Assembly: GCA_963814975.1 (NCBI GenBank)
Contig: CAWFFB010000021.1
Coordinates: forward strand, 124,001 to 188,000
Reading direction: 5' to 3'
Length of the DNA stretch: 64,000 nt
Origin: CAVUXJ01 sp963814975
GTDB taxonomy: Bacteria > Acidobacteriota > Vicinamibacteria > Vicinamibacterales > CAVVIG01
A program made the position numbers and the translations under genes. The notes beneath the pieces are model-generated. The model saw nothing but the letters and a program-made list of their open reading frames with translations, had not been told where the DNA came from and searched no databases. Shown here in pieces: positions 41,491 through 52,548 of this stretch (positions are counted from its first letter, which is position 1; each line of letters begins with the position of its first letter).

Positions 41491-42688
41491 TGGGAGCGAC
41501 TGTCAGTGTCCTGGTATCTTTCGTGACCTCGCCAACGAGCTCGAGGTAGCGTACCTTCATCACATCCCAGCGTATCGGCGCGTATTCCCGCCTGGCGTTC
41601 ACCACTAGCTGAGCGTGGCGCGGTCGAGCCCGGTAGAGCGCGACCATCTGTTTCGCGAGGTCTGCCGGATCGTTCGGCTCAAAAAATGTCAACGCGTCTT
41701 CGCTGAAGTAGTGTCGTATCGCCTTCAGGCGGGAGATCAGCACAGGTTTTCCGGCGACGATGAACTCCGGCAGCTTGTTGGGAAAGGCAAAATCCAGGAA
41801 GACGTCCCGGCGGATCGGCAGGATGCCCACGTCGGCTCGGCTCAGCCACCCCGGAATGTCCGACGAGGGCACCTGTCCAATCATCTTGACTTTCGAGGTG
41901 AGCCCATGTCGCGCCGCCAGGCTCGCCAGGGCCGGCGCTTCGGTTCCGGAGCCCAGGATCCAGATTTCCGCTCCCGGCATCTCGGTGTGTGCCAGGGCGA
42001 ACGCCTCGATGGCGATGATCGAGCCCGTAAATCGCCGTCAGCGTCCCGTGATAGATCATCACGAACGCGTCCGGACGTGGCGGCGCGTCCGCCGCCGGCT
42101 TCTGCTGGAAGCGCGCTTCGTCAGCGGCATTCATGACTACTGAGTCGACTTCGACCTGGCAAGACCGCGGACGACCAGCAGATCCTCGATCGGTTCGTTG
42201 ATGGTGATGACCTGATCGGCAAACGTGAAGCTGATTCGTTCCAGATACGTCAGGAGCCGCACGACCCACGAGCTTCGTGCGATGCCGTACTTGGACATGT
42301 AGAACTCGGGAGTGATCTCGTGCATGTCCAGCACGATCTTGGCGCCCATCCACCGCGCCAGCATCGGGGCGAATACCAGGAAGTCCGGCAGCGTGTTGAC
42401 GTCGACGACCGCGTAGTGCCTCCGCCGCATCTGGAGCGGCACGCGCACGAACGCCCACGCAAAGAACGCGGCGTACTCGAAGAAATATCGAGCAAGAGAT
42501 CCGCGTTTCTTGCCGAGAGAGATGGTATGGACGTTGACGCCGTTGAGCGTATACGTCTTCCGGCCGTCTTGCGGGGAGAGCGCGAGCACGTCCACGACGT
42601 ACCCGGCCGCCGCCAGCGCCTCGGCTTTGCGCCGCACTCGAGGGTCGGAGTCGTAGACACTTTGAACGAGAAGACAGATGGATTTCAT
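41480..42688 (-). CDS. Glycosyltransferase family 4, frame-broken
   Basis: About 403 residues in three pieces. N-terminal half (ATG 42688, MKSICLLVQSVYDSDPRVRRKAEAL; AKIVLDMHEITPEFY) to about 42140; middle piece AFVMIYHGTLTAIYGLD (near 42050); C-terminal donor half from about 41990 (MPGAEIWILGSGTEAPALA, VPSSDIPGWLSRADVGILPI, AFPNKLPEFIVAGKPVLIS). The segment DPRVRRKAEALAAAGYVVDVLAL is typical of GT4 enzymes from O-antigen clusters. A start 12 bases further upstream (42700) is in frame. Confidence 0.82.
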
Positions 42689-42787
42689 GGTATGGAACAC
42701 AGCTCGGTCGGCAGGGTGGATGCACGTTCGGACGCGCTCTTGAACAGTGCGTCCACGTCAAGGGGCGTTCGTCCGTTCCACGCAACA

Positions 42788-44410
42788 TCAAGGTAAGTGG
42801 TCAGCGCGGCTCACGCGGCTCGATCGATTCTGCTGGCGGACGTTAGCCTGGTGCAATCGAACTCGCAGCGGCGGGTCGATCACGTCATCCCCGCTGTACA
42901 GCAACGACGCGCGGCTGCCATTGGCCGAGTCGATTCGCTCGAAACGAACCTCACGCCGTTTGCGAAACCATCCGACCATCTGCGAAGCCGTGCCGAACCA
43001 CGCGTTCTGTGACTTCAGCGTGCGGACGAGCTTGATATAGAAGTCGCCCCAGAAACGTTCCGGTGCATGGCTGCGGTCGTGCCAGAGAACCGTCAGGACG
43101 CCTCCGAGGTTCCGGGCGTTGGCAACCAGGGGCTGGCAGCGTGTTTCAGCCTCTGGTTCCGAGAGGTCGAGCCTGTTGGAGAAGAACAATGCGCCGTCCT
43201 GAATGATGCAGCGGCAGCTCGAGCAGCGTCTTCGTTCCCAGCGGCCGAAACACCTGGGTCGTGCCATTCCGATAGCCGACTGTCTCGTTGTATCCGGCGC
43301 TCGAGTCGTAGCTGAAACCGGCTTCGTCCAGGATCGAGGGCGTGGCCGAATCCTGCATCAGCCAGTGCATCCTGATGCCAACCGCAGCGGCCGTTGGTCA
43401 CGGACGCAAGTCCTGGCCAGCTCCTCACGGCCCTTGGCGGCGCTGTGCCACGCGTCGATGCCGTGCACGCCTAGCTCGCAGCCGTTCTTCTGCAGAGTCG
43501 CCGTCCACTCAGGAAGATCCGTGACGTCGTAGGCGGTTGCTCGCCGGGCCGCGCATGCTTTCCGGTGACCTTCTCGCCCCGTGTGCGCTTGAAGGGGATC
43601 AGGAAGTGCGTGGCCGGCAGATCCTTTTCGACCTGCAGATACCAGGCGAAGGGCTCCCAGAAATCCTTCGCCAGACCCAGATAGACGAAGGGCAACGATG
43701 CCGGCCGCCCGCCACATCCGGAAGAGACGCGCCATCGAGATCCTGCCCCGGCAGAGATCGCGAACGGCGCCGACCGTTGACCGATAGACAAACCCCCACA
43801 TCGTGTGGTCGAACTTGTGTTGTCGTATTCCGACGAAATCGATGTCGTGAGTGAGGCACACAGCGAAATCATGACCGGCAGGAACCGGAGGAATCTCGAC
43901 GCAGCGGAATTCCGGCTCCGACAATCCACTCTCGCAACATTCTGATGTGAAGGTCGAGTGACGGAATGTGCGCGTTCCGGGGCGGCTGGCCGACGGAGAG
44001 CAAGAGTTGCGCTTCTCGAAGAGGTCGTACCCGACCCTTATGAGGGACAACGGTCCATGGCTGCCGCGCACTCCCGCGACACCCGCTGAAGCCTGAAGGC
44101 ACGGCGCGTTGGCGCCAGTCCCCGGAACGTGGCCAACTCTCCGTAGATGGGGAGGGCGATTCCCGCGAGCTCGAGCAAGCCGCTTGATGCTGGGCGGCCA
44201 CGTCCACACCATGACGACGGTCGCTGGTCTTCGGTCCGGATCCGTAGTCGACGAGCAGCGTTGCGTCCACCGTCGGAACATCGTCGCAGGTGGCAATGAC
44301 GACGTCGTAGGTCTCGCCTGGGCGATAGAATTCCCAGGGAGTCTTGAAGAGCTCGAAGAACTCCTCCACAATGCGGAATCTGGCTCGGTTTTGAAAGAAC
44401 TGCCGATCAC
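42788..44410 (-). CDS. Polysaccharide deacetylase family protein, heavily frame-broken
   Basis: Pieces in several frames assemble into about 540 residues. Early: EEFFELFKTPWEFYRPGETYDVVIATCDD (44375-44280) and IALPIYGELATF (near 44150), the lead domain often preceding such enzymes. Core: HDFAVCLTHDIDFVGIR (motif THDID, near 43860), FWEPFAWYLQVEKDLPATHFLIPF, then NGCELGVHGIDAWHSA (two His metal ligands, near 43460), GIRMHWLMQDSATPSILDEAGFSYDSS, and VLTVLWHDRSHAPERFWGDFY near the C-terminus. A zinc-dependent deacetylase of glycan N-acetyl groups is the family expectation. At least five frame changes make the start (GTG 44410, overlapping the DegT stop) and exact sequence unsure. Confidence 0.7.
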
Positions 44411-45609
44411 GTGACGTTGAGGCTCGCTCCCGCGGCGATCAGCGGACAGCTCGACGCCGAGGCGCCGCGTTCAACCGGCTCATCGTGAGCGCCTTCCCGC
44501 GCGAAGAATTCGCGGATGCACTCGACGACGTAGCGCGCTTGCTCGTCCGTCAATTCAGGACTGAATCGGGGAGGGCGAGGGTTCTCTCGCGGCCCGTTCG
44601 CTTTCGGGGAACGCTCCGACGCCATGGCCCAGGATACGCGAAGCACTCCTGCAGATGCATCGGCACCGGGTAGTAGACCTCGGTGCCGACGCCCTGCTTC
44701 TGCAGAGTGCGCCTGCAGCTCATCCCGGACGCGAAACACGAATGACGTACTGATTGAAGATGTGGCGGTCGGTTGTCACGGCCGGGCAGGCCGACTGGGC
44801 GACCATGCCTGTCTCGGAGAGGAGGCGGTCGTACCGCGCTCGCGTTGAGCTGTCGCGCCGCGGTCCAGTCGTCCAGGTGCGGGCAGCTTGGCGGAGACAA
44901 TGGCCGCCTGGAGGGCATCGAGGCGGAAATTGCCACCGATGATCTTGTGGTGGTACTTCGGCTTTGAACCATGGCCGCGGAGGGCCGCAGCTTCTCGGCG
45001 CGCGTCGGCATCGTTGGTCACAATCATCCCGCCGTCGCCGGCCGCGCCGAGATTCTTGGACGGAAAGAAGGAGAAACATCCGTAGTGTCCGATCGAACCG
45101 GCGCGGCGGCCCTTGTTCTCGGCGCCGATCGCCTGGGCGGCATCCTCGATGACCACGAGTCCGTGCCTCGCGGCCACGCTCATGACCGCGTCCATGTCTG
45201 CCATCTGACCGTAGAGATGAACGGGCATGATGGCGCGGGTTCTGGCAGTCACCTTCGCTGCGATCCTGGAGGCATCGAGGTTGTACGTCGACGGATCGAT
45301 ATCGACGAACACCGGGGTCGCTCCGAGCCGGGCGATGGCGCCGGCGGTCGCGAAGAAGGTGTACGGCGTCGTGATGACTTCATCGCCGGGTCCGATGTGC
45401 TCCGCCATGAGGCAGGCGAGCAACGCGTCGCTGCCCGGACGAGACGCCGATTGCGTGTGAGCAGCCGCTGTAACGCGCAATGGCGTTTTCGCATTGCTCC
45501 ACCTTCGGTCCCAGGATGAAATGCTGGGACTCCATGACTTCAGCGATGGCAGCATCGACTTCGGCCTTGATCGCCGAGTATTGCGCTTTAAGATCGAGCA
45601 GCGGAACAT

Positions 45610-45613
<4 letters not shown>
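44407..45613 (-). CDS. DegT/DnrJ/EryC1 sugar aminotransferase, set 1, frame-broken
   Basis: PLP-dependent aminotransferase acting on a keto-nucleotide sugar, about 402 residues. Start MNVPLLDLKAQYSAIKAEVD; FILGPKVEQCENAIARYSGC; after a change near 45430 DALLACLMAEHIGPGDEVITTPYTF, HLYGQMADMDAVM, VVIEDAAQAIGA, and the PLP-lysine loop CFSFFPSKNLGAAGDGGMI. Further changes near 44880 and 44570 give VGTEVYYPVPMHLQECFAYPG and the end near 44407. It is closest in style to WbpE/WlbC, which make UDP-2-acetamido-3-amino uronates. Its ATG overlaps the stop of the acyltransferase gene (45610), its likely pathway partner. Confidence 0.83.
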
Positions 45614-46267
<654 letters not shown>

Positions 46268-46271
<4 letters not shown>

Positions 46272-47307
46272 CTCCTTCTTCTCGGGCTGTTCGACGGCTC
46301 GAGCGCTGACTGCGCCGTTCGCGAGCGCTCGCTGACACGCATCGAGAACGCGCAAGACGCGGAGACCTTCGGCGCCGTCGCTGACTGGGGACGTTCGGGA
46401 CTGGACACAGTCGAGGAAATGCTGGCATTCGGCCCGCAGGGGCTCCTGATTGTCCAGCGTCAACGACTTCGCCTAGCGCCTTGACGGCTGTTGGGATCCG
46501 GTTCTTCCATTCGACTTTGTGAGGATACAGCACCAGCTTGTGGTCGGCGGTGTCATCGAACACGGCCATCTTTTCCGAGCCGACAACGACCAGGCTTCTG
46601 CTCCTTGACCGGATGCAGCCAGCTCACGAAGATGTGCGCCTGGACTCCGCTCGGAAAATCGAAGTGGCTCAAAGTGACGTCGGCGACATCGTGGTTCAGA
46701 TAGGCGCTGCCCTGGCAGGAGACCTGGTTCGGCATTTCGTTCAGCAGCGACAGCATCACCGAGATGTCGTGGGGCGCGAAGCTCCAGAGGATGTTCTCTT
46801 CGGTGCGGATCTTGCCGATGTTGAGGCGGTTCGAGTACAGGTAGTTGATCTTGCCGAGCGCACCGTCTCTGAATCAGTTCCTGCAGCTTCAGAATGGCCG
46901 GGTGATATCGGAGGATATGGCCGACCATCAGGATTCGCTGCTCTTCGCCGCCGCCAGCTCAACCAGGTGCTCGCCGTGCTTGACGTCGATGGCCAGCGGC
47001 TTCTCGACGAACACGTCCTTGCCCGCTTCTAGCGCGGCCTTCGCCATCTCGAAGTGGGTGACCGCCGGCGTCGCCAGCGCGACTGCTGCGATCGACGGAT
47101 CGGCACAGCACGTCGCTGAAGTCACGGCAGAAGTCGACGTTCTCGTAGCTCTCGCTTGCAGCTGGCCTCGACACGACCCTTGCGGTCGTCGCAGAGTGCG
47201 GCAGAGCGCCCGAGCTCATAGAAGTTCCGCACCAGGTTCTTGCCCCAATAGCCAACTCCCACGACGGCCACGCGACTTCCCGACTTGTTGATTGCCTTAC
47301 TCACCAT
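46268..47307 (-). CDS. Gfo/Idh/MocA oxidoreductase (WbpB-like), set 1, frame-broken
   Basis: NAD-dependent sugar oxidoreductase, about 345 residues in at least six frame pieces. N-terminus VAVVGVGYWGKNLVRNFYELG; then ADPSIAAVALATPAVTHFEMAKAALEAGKDVFVEKPLAI (EKP motif, near 47010); near 46700 SQGSAYLNHDVADVTLSHFDFPSGVQAHIFVSWLHP; near 46560 MAVFDDTADHKLVLYP; near 46450 PLRAECQHFLDCVQSRTSPVSDGAEGLRVLRVLDA. Homologues (WbpB) oxidise UDP-GlcNAcA at C3 before transamination. The stop is not visible in the given frames; the C-terminus (EQPEKKEL) meets the acyltransferase start, so the end is approximate. Confidence 0.78.
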
Positions 47308-47319
47308 TGACGTCCTCCG

Positions 47320-48425
47320 TCAGACGCGCGTCATTTGCGATTGATTCAATCGCTTCCGATTGCACGCCGAGGCCCAGCAGATCGACGCATCTGCGCGGCC
47401 GCGGCACCGTCGCCGTACAGGGCGGCGGTGTGAGCCGGGCGGCGCAAATGAGGTCACAGCCTCGACGATGTTTCCGAACTCAGAACCTACGAGAGCGTTC
47501 CAGCCTGCGTCCACAGTCTCGACCCATTCCGTCTCGTCCCGCAGCGTCACACAGGGCACGCCAAGCCAGTAGGCCTCCTTTCTGTAGTCCACCCGAGTCT
47601 GTCAGCACCATCCGCGCGGAGCCGAGTCAACGTCGACCATGTCCAGATACCCCAGGGATCGATTAGGTGGACGTGAGCGAGCGGCTGATAGCCCGTGCCG
47701 GCGATCGCCTTGCGGGTGCGAGGATGAACCGGGAACACGATCGGTTCGTCGAGCGCATTGAACGCCGCTCACGATGCTCGACAGACGAGCGGGATCGTCG
47801 GTGTTCTCGCTGCGGTGCACTGTCGCCAGCAGATAGGCCTTCGCTGCAGGCCGATCCGTTGCAGAATCCCCGGTCGGTGTCCTCGCGGTACGCTGCTTCG
47901 CCCAATTCAGGACGTCCAGCATCACGTCGCCGACCAGATGCACGTGCCGCTGCGATGCCCTCAGCCGCGAGATTCGCCACCGCGGTGTCGCTCGGGCACA
48001 GCAGAGGTCCGAAAGATGATCGGCGACGACGCGATTGATTTCCTCTGGCATCTGACGATTGAAACTGCGCAGTCCGGCTTCGACATGCGCCACCGGCACG
48101 TGCAGTTTCGATGCGGCCAGCGCGCCGGCCAGCGTCGAGTTGGTATCGCCGTAGATGAGCAGCCAGTCCGGACGTTCCGCGATCAGAACGTCCTCGATAC
48201 CCTTGAGCATCGCGCCCGTTTGCGCTGCGTGGGAACCGGAACCGACCCCGAGGTTGATATCCGCATGTGGAAGTTCCAGTCCGTCGAAGAAGATACCGGA
48301 CATCTCGTAGTCGTAATGTTGCCCGGTGTGGACCAGAATCTCCCGGTGCTTCGTTCGAAGCTGCCGACTGACAGCAGCCGCCTTGATGAACTGGGGCCGG
48401 CCCCAACGATGGTGACGACTTTCAT
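47320..48425 (-). CDS. UDP-N-acetylglucosamine 2-epimerase family (WbpI-like), frame-broken
   Basis: Second non-hydrolysing 2-epimerase of the window, about 368 residues. MKVVTIVGARPQFIKAAAVS at the N-terminus (one base missing near 48395), ILVHTGQHYDYEMSGIFF, LIYGDTNSTLAGALAASKL, VAHVEAGLRSFNRQMPEEINR, LATVHRSENTDDP, then FPVHPRTRKAI and LIDPWGYLDMV, and in another frame TRVDYRKEAYWLGVPCVTLRDETEWVET. These motifs (YGDTNSTLAG, VHRSENTD) are those of WbpI, which epimerises UDP-GlcNAc(3NAc)A, rather than WecB. Frame changes lie near 48390, 47990, 47740 and 47590. It sits between the two aminotransferase sets. Confidence 0.82.
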
Positions 48426-48481
48426 GGTCTTGTGTTTTCCGACAGAACCGCACCCAGCGGCAGCGTGGGTGCGGGGAACGC

Positions 48482-49675
48482 TTACGCGGATCGTGCCATC
48501 AGCTGAAGGACTTCCGCCCCTGTCTGGCGCTGTTGCTCTGCGGAGAGGCCGGGAAACATTGGCAAGGAGAGAATGTGGCGTGAGGCGGCTTCCGCCACAG
48601 GGAAACTTCCCGGACCGTACCCGAAATGCGCGTAGGCTTTTTGGAGGTGAAGCGGGATTGGGTAGTGGATACCCGTCCCCACCCCAGCGTTCGCCAGCTG
48701 CTGCTGGAGACCGTCGCGATCGGAAACCTGCACGACATACAGGTGATAGACCGGACGCGACCACTCCGGCACGTGGGGAGTCATGACGACGTCAGACACC
48801 TCGGCAAAGAGCTTCTCGTAGTACCGCGCCCGTTCGCCTCGCCGCTCGTTCCATACCGCCAGGCGCTGCAGTTTCACCCTGAGAAAGCCGGCCTGAATGG
48901 CGTCCAACCGGCCGTTATAGCCTTCGATATCGTGGAAGTATTTCTTCGACTGCCCATGGTCGCGAATCATCCGGCACTGTGAAGCGATCTGCTCGTCGTT
49001 TGTCGTGATGGCGCCGCCTTCACCGCAGGCTCCAAGGTTCTTTCCAGGGTAGAAGCTGAAGGCCGCGGCGCGACCCATCGAGCCAGCCGTCCGCCAGCGC
49101 TGTTCCTTTCGCGAGAAGTACTGGGCGCCGTGCGCCTGGCACGCGTCCTCGACGACAGCTAGGTTGTACCGAGCGGCCAACTCGAGAATGGGATCCATAT
49201 CGGCCATCTGCCCATACAAGTGCACGGGCACCACGGCTGTCACAGGGCTCCCGGTGCGCTTGAGGATCGATTGTCCTGTCTGTGCCTCTTGCGTGCAGTT
49301 CAGCTCGAGATAGGCTCCGAGCTTCGCTGGATCCATCGTGTATGTGCGCTTATCCACGTCCACGAAGTCGGGCTGCGCGCCAGCCTGTGAGATGGCTTCG
49401 GTGGTCGCGATAAAGGTGTTCGGTACGGTGACGACTGTGTCGCCGGCTTTCACGCCGGCGGCCATCAGCGCGAACCGCAGCGCGTCCGTTCCGCTTCCGA
49501 CGCCGACGCAGTGACTGGTTTGGCAGAAATCGCCGAACTCACGTTCGAAGGCTTCCACCATCGGACCGCCGATGAAACCTGACGTCTTCACGGCTAGCCG
49601 CAAGACAGACACCAGTTCCTCTTCGACCTCCACGTGTGCGGTGACGAGATCTAAGAAGGGGACCTTCAGAGACAA
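48482..49675 (-). CDS. DegT/DnrJ/EryC1 sugar aminotransferase, set 2
   Basis: 397 residues, intact. MSLKVPFLDLVTAHVEVEEEL, VGVGSGTDALRFALMAAGV, PNTFIATTEAISQAGA, HLYGQMADMDPILELAA, VVEDACQAHGA and the PLP-lysine loop AFSFYPGKNLGACGEGGAI, then GYNGRLDAIQAGFLRVKL and GTGIHYPIPLHLQKAY. A VioA/WbpE-like sugar aminotransferase. It overlaps the downstream end of the set 2 oxidoreductase gene (49666-49675) and parallels the set 1 gene at 44407, which it resembles in order of motifs but not closely in sequence. Confidence 0.9.
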   Translation of the reverse strand: MSLKVPFLDLVTAHVEVEEELVSVLRLAVKTSGFIGGPMVEAFEREFGDFCQTSHCVGVGSGTDALRFALMAAGVKAGDTVVTVPNTFIATTEAISQAGAQPDFVDVDKRTYTMDPAKLGAYLELNCTQEAQTGQSILKRTGSPVTAVVPVHLYGQMADMDPILELAARYNLAVVEDACQAHGAQYFSRKEQRWRTAGSMGRAAAFSFYPGKNLGACGEGGAITTNDEQIASQCRMIRDHGQSKKYFHDIEGYNGRLDAIQAGFLRVKLQRLAVWNERRGERARYYEKLFAEVSDVVMTPHVPEWSRPVYHLYVVQVSDRDGLQQQLANAGVGTGIHYPIPLHLQKAYAHFGYGPGSFPVAEAASRHILSLPMFPGLSAEQQRQTGAEVLQLMARSA

Positions 49676-50775
49676 ACGACCTTTCCCCTTTCCTTCAACG
49701 ACCGCTCGGCGGCCTCGAGGAGTCTGACGACGCGCAATCCCGCCGCTCCGTCGTTCGACGGAATCCGATTGTCATTGATGCAGTCGATGAAATAACCCAG
49801 CTCCACCTTGAGCGCCTCCGTCTGCTCGACTTTCGGCGACCAGACGTCTCCGGAGCGATAGCTGACGAGCAGGTCGTACACGCTTTGACCGCTGCTGATC
49901 TGCACGCCCTTGTCGTACACCTTGATCTTCTCGTCGGCCTCGAGGTCGTTCCACACGAGCATCTTGTCCTTGCCGCCGATCAGCGTCGTGCGCACCTTCA
50001 CTGGAGACAGCCAGTTGACGTTGATGTGCGCGATGATGTTGCCCGGAAAGTACACGGTGATGAACGCCATGTCGGCGTGACCGTTCAGATGATTGCTGCC
50101 GGTGGCACTGACCGCTTCCGCCTTGTCGGTGATGATGTAGTCCATGACGGACAGGTCGTGCGGCGCCAGGTCCCATATCACGCTGACATCGTGCTGGAAG
50201 AGCCCCAGGTTGACGCGCGTCGAGTCGAAGTAATAGAGCGAGCCAAGCGCGCCGCTGTCAACGAGCTCCCGGATCTTCCGGACCGCGCCGCTGAAGAGAA
50301 AGGTGTGGTCCACCATGATCTTCAGGTTCTGCCGGTCTGCCAGCTCGATGAGCTCTTCTCCTTGAGCGGATGTCGAGGTGAACGGTTTCTCGACGAACAC
50401 ATGCTTGCCGTTCTGCAGCGCCGATTTGGCGAGTTCGTAGTGAGTCCAGACAGGCGTGACGACGGCGACCGCGTCAATCTCGGTGGATGTCAGGACCTCT
50501 GAAAAATCAGTCGTGAGATGAACGCCAGGGTAGGCTCGTCCCGCCCGTTTGAGCGCAGCCGGGCTCTTATCGCAAACAGCGGCCACCGTGCAGTTCTCGA
50601 GGCCGTGGAAATTTCTGACGATGTTCGGTCCCCAATATCCGTAGCCGATCACGCCGACGCGGACGGCATCAGTGGCCTTTTCGTGCAGATAGCGCTTTTG
50701 CCCGGCCGCCCGTGCCGCGATCTGGAGATCGCTGGGGATGGCTTCCAGTAACGGAACGTTGTCGCCGATCAGCAT
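49666..50775 (-). CDS. Gfo/Idh/MocA oxidoreductase, set 2
   Basis: 369 residues, intact. An N-terminal extension of about 35 residues, then VRVGVIGYGYWGPNIVRNFHGLE (NAD Rossmann motif), AVAVVTPVWTHYELAKSALQNGKHVFVEKPF (EKP) and a C-terminal beta-sheet domain with HDLSVMDYIITDKAEAVSATG and HADMAFITVYFPGNIIAHINVNWLSP. It probably oxidises a nucleotide sugar at C3 to feed the aminotransferase that follows in the same transcript. Its start overlaps the acyltransferase end by 7 bases. Homologous to the set 1 gene at 46268. Confidence 0.88.
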   Translation of the reverse strand: MLIGDNVPLLEAIPSDLQIAARAAGQKRYLHEKATDAVRVGVIGYGYWGPNIVRNFHGLENCTVAAVCDKSPAALKRAGRAYPGVHLTTDFSEVLTSTEIDAVAVVTPVWTHYELAKSALQNGKHVFVEKPFTSTSAQGEELIELADRQNLKIMVDHTFLFSGAVRKIRELVDSGALGSLYYFDSTRVNLGLFQHDVSVIWDLAPHDLSVMDYIITDKAEAVSATGSNHLNGHADMAFITVYFPGNIIAHINVNWLSPVKVRTTLIGGKDKMLVWNDLEADEKIKVYDKGVQISSGQSVYDLLVSYRSGDVWSPKVEQTEALKVELGYFIDCINDNRIPSNDGAAGLRVVRLLEAAERSLKERGKVVCL

Positions 50776-51272
50776 TCAGAGCTCCTGGTTTCAGTCGCGA
50801 TGACGCCTCGCAGCACCCGCGCAGGATTGCCAGCAACTATCGCGTCGTCCGGAACGTCGCGTGTTACCACGCTTCCGGCGCCGACGATGGCTCTCTCGCC
50901 AATGACAACGTTTGACAGGATCGTCGCTCCGGATCCAATCGAAGCGCCCTTCTTGACGAGTGTGGCCTCGACCTTCCAATCGGTCCCGGTCTGCAGTTCG
51001 CCGGTCAGTGTTGTCGCCCGCGGGTAGCTGTCGTTGATGAAGGTCACGCCGTGACCGATGAACACATGGTCTTCGATCGTCACGCCTTCACAGATAAACG
51101 TGTGGCTCGAGATTTTGCAGCGTCGGCCGACGGTCGCGTTCTTCTGGATTTCGACAAACGTCCCGATCTTTGTCTCGTCGCCGATCTCGCAGCCATAAAG
51201 ATTGATGAACCGCGCCAGCTTGACGTCCTTGCCCAGCTTCACATCCGGCGCGATCGCGTTGGAATCGTTCAT
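50769..51272 (-). CDS. Left-handed beta-helix acyltransferase, set 2
   Basis: 167 residues, intact. LARFINLYGCEIGDETKIGTFVEIQKNATVG, CKISSHTFICEGVTIEDHVFIGHGVTFIND, LVKKGASIGSGATILSNVVIGERAIVGAGSVVTRDVPDDAIVAGNPARVLRG: a complete hexapeptide-repeat acyltransferase. ATG at 51272 (MNDSNAIAPDVKLG) is preceded by acaggac; an in-frame ATG at 51308 is less likely. Third member of set 2 (acyltransferase, oxidoreductase, aminotransferase). It follows the sugar transferase gene by 38 bases. Confidence 0.87.
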   Translation of the reverse strand: MNDSNAIAPDVKLGKDVKLARFINLYGCEIGDETKIGTFVEIQKNATVGRRCKISSHTFICEGVTIEDHVFIGHGVTFINDSYPRATTLTGELQTGTDWKVEATLVKKGASIGSGATILSNVVIGERAIVGAGSVVTRDVPDDAIVAGNPARVLRGVIATETRSSEC

Positions 51273-51310
51273 TGATATACGGTCCTGTAGATCCGGGCTG
51301 GCAGTCATCG

Positions 51311-52548
51311 TCAACAGGCGCCTTTCCCCGTGAAGACGGCGGCCGGCGTCGCGAGGAGGATCTTGATGTCCGTCCAGAGGGAGCACATCCGCGCGTAGCG
51401 AAGATCGAGCCGCACCATTTCATCGAAGGTCGTCCGGCTCCGGCCGGTGACCTGCCAGAGCCCGGTGAGTCCGGCTTGGCTTCGACCACGCGCCGGCAGT
51501 GCCAGGCCTTGTATTGGTCCACTTCGTATTGAATCGGCGGCCGCGGTCCGACCAGCGACATGTCGCCGCGCAGAACGTTCCAGAGCTGGGGCAGCTCGTC
51601 CAGGCTGGTGCGTCGAAGAACGCGTCCGACGGGTGTCACTCGGGGGTCGTCGGCGATCTTGAACAGCGCATCCTTGCTGCCCGCAACCGCCTGGCTCGGC
51701 TTCGACGTGATGAACTGCGTCACGAACTCGTGATGGATCCCGTGGTCGGCGTTCACGTGCATCGTCCGGAACTTGAGCAGCATGAAGGGCTTCATCATCT
51801 GGCCGATCCGCGCCTGTCGGAAGAAGACCGGGCCCGGCGACTTGAGCTTCACCAGGGCCATGATGACCAGCAGCACAGGCGAAAGAGCCGCCAGCAGCGC
51901 GAGGCTCCCGACGATGTCGAAAGCCCGCTTCAGCGCGTCGCGAAATGTTGCGGGCTCCTGCGCAGGGCGGATCTTGAGGAGCAAGGGATCGACCGCAGCG
52001 CCATCGTCCTTCCTGTCCAGACCCTTCGGATTGGGATGCACGTGCAGGCGAATCGACAGGTTCGCCAGGGTGGTCGCGCCAAGCTGCTCCGCGAGCTCGC
52101 GGCGGATCCTCCGCTCAATCGCACCGGCCACCATCGGGTCGCCAGCCGGCACATCGGTGAAGATGACGCCCATCGCGACACCTTCCTCGAGCCAGCCCAG
52201 AATGTCCGCCTCCCGATTCGTCGTGGTGAACGCGTTGATCGTCCGATCCAGGATCTCGGTGCGGCCGGTGGTCACGTCGGCCTGAAGGCGGACGATCATC
52301 AGCACCAGCGGTTGATCGACACGTTCGGCGCGCTTCCCTTCCCGGATCAAGACCGAGGCGAAGATCCGCTCGCTGATGATGTGGGGCGGAGCGTTCGGTG
52401 ACTGTGCGTCTGTTCTGGGGCGCTCGGCCTGAAGGCGGACGCGCGGAGCGTAACGCCGGGCCGACAAGGCGCGACTGGTGAACAGTTCGTTCGGGATCTG
52501 TGCCACGACACGGCCAGTCGACGACATCGGTTCGGGTGTCACGTTCAA
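51311..52548 (-). CDS. Degenerate-GGDEF / polyprenyl-phosphate sugar transferase fusion
   Basis: About 412 residues. The C-terminal part is the bacterial sugar transferase (WcaJ/WbaP catalytic) domain: FRDALKRAFDIVGSLALLAALSPVLLVIMALV (re-entrant helix), SPGPVFFRQARIGQ, FMLLKFRTMHVNAD, LRRTSLDELPQLWNVLRGDMSLVGPRPP, and after one frame change near 51490 KPGLTGLWQVTGRS and DLRYARMCSLWTDIKILLATPAAVF. The N-terminal part (about 75-200) resembles a GGDEF fold (RLQADVTTGRTEILDR, READILGWLEEGVAMGVIF) with no GGDEF signature, replacing the usual CoA-binding or transmembrane N-terminus. It transfers a hexose- or HexNAc-phosphate to undecaprenyl phosphate. It shares a 4-base overlap with the small degenerate GGDEF gene. 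Confidence 0.85.
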
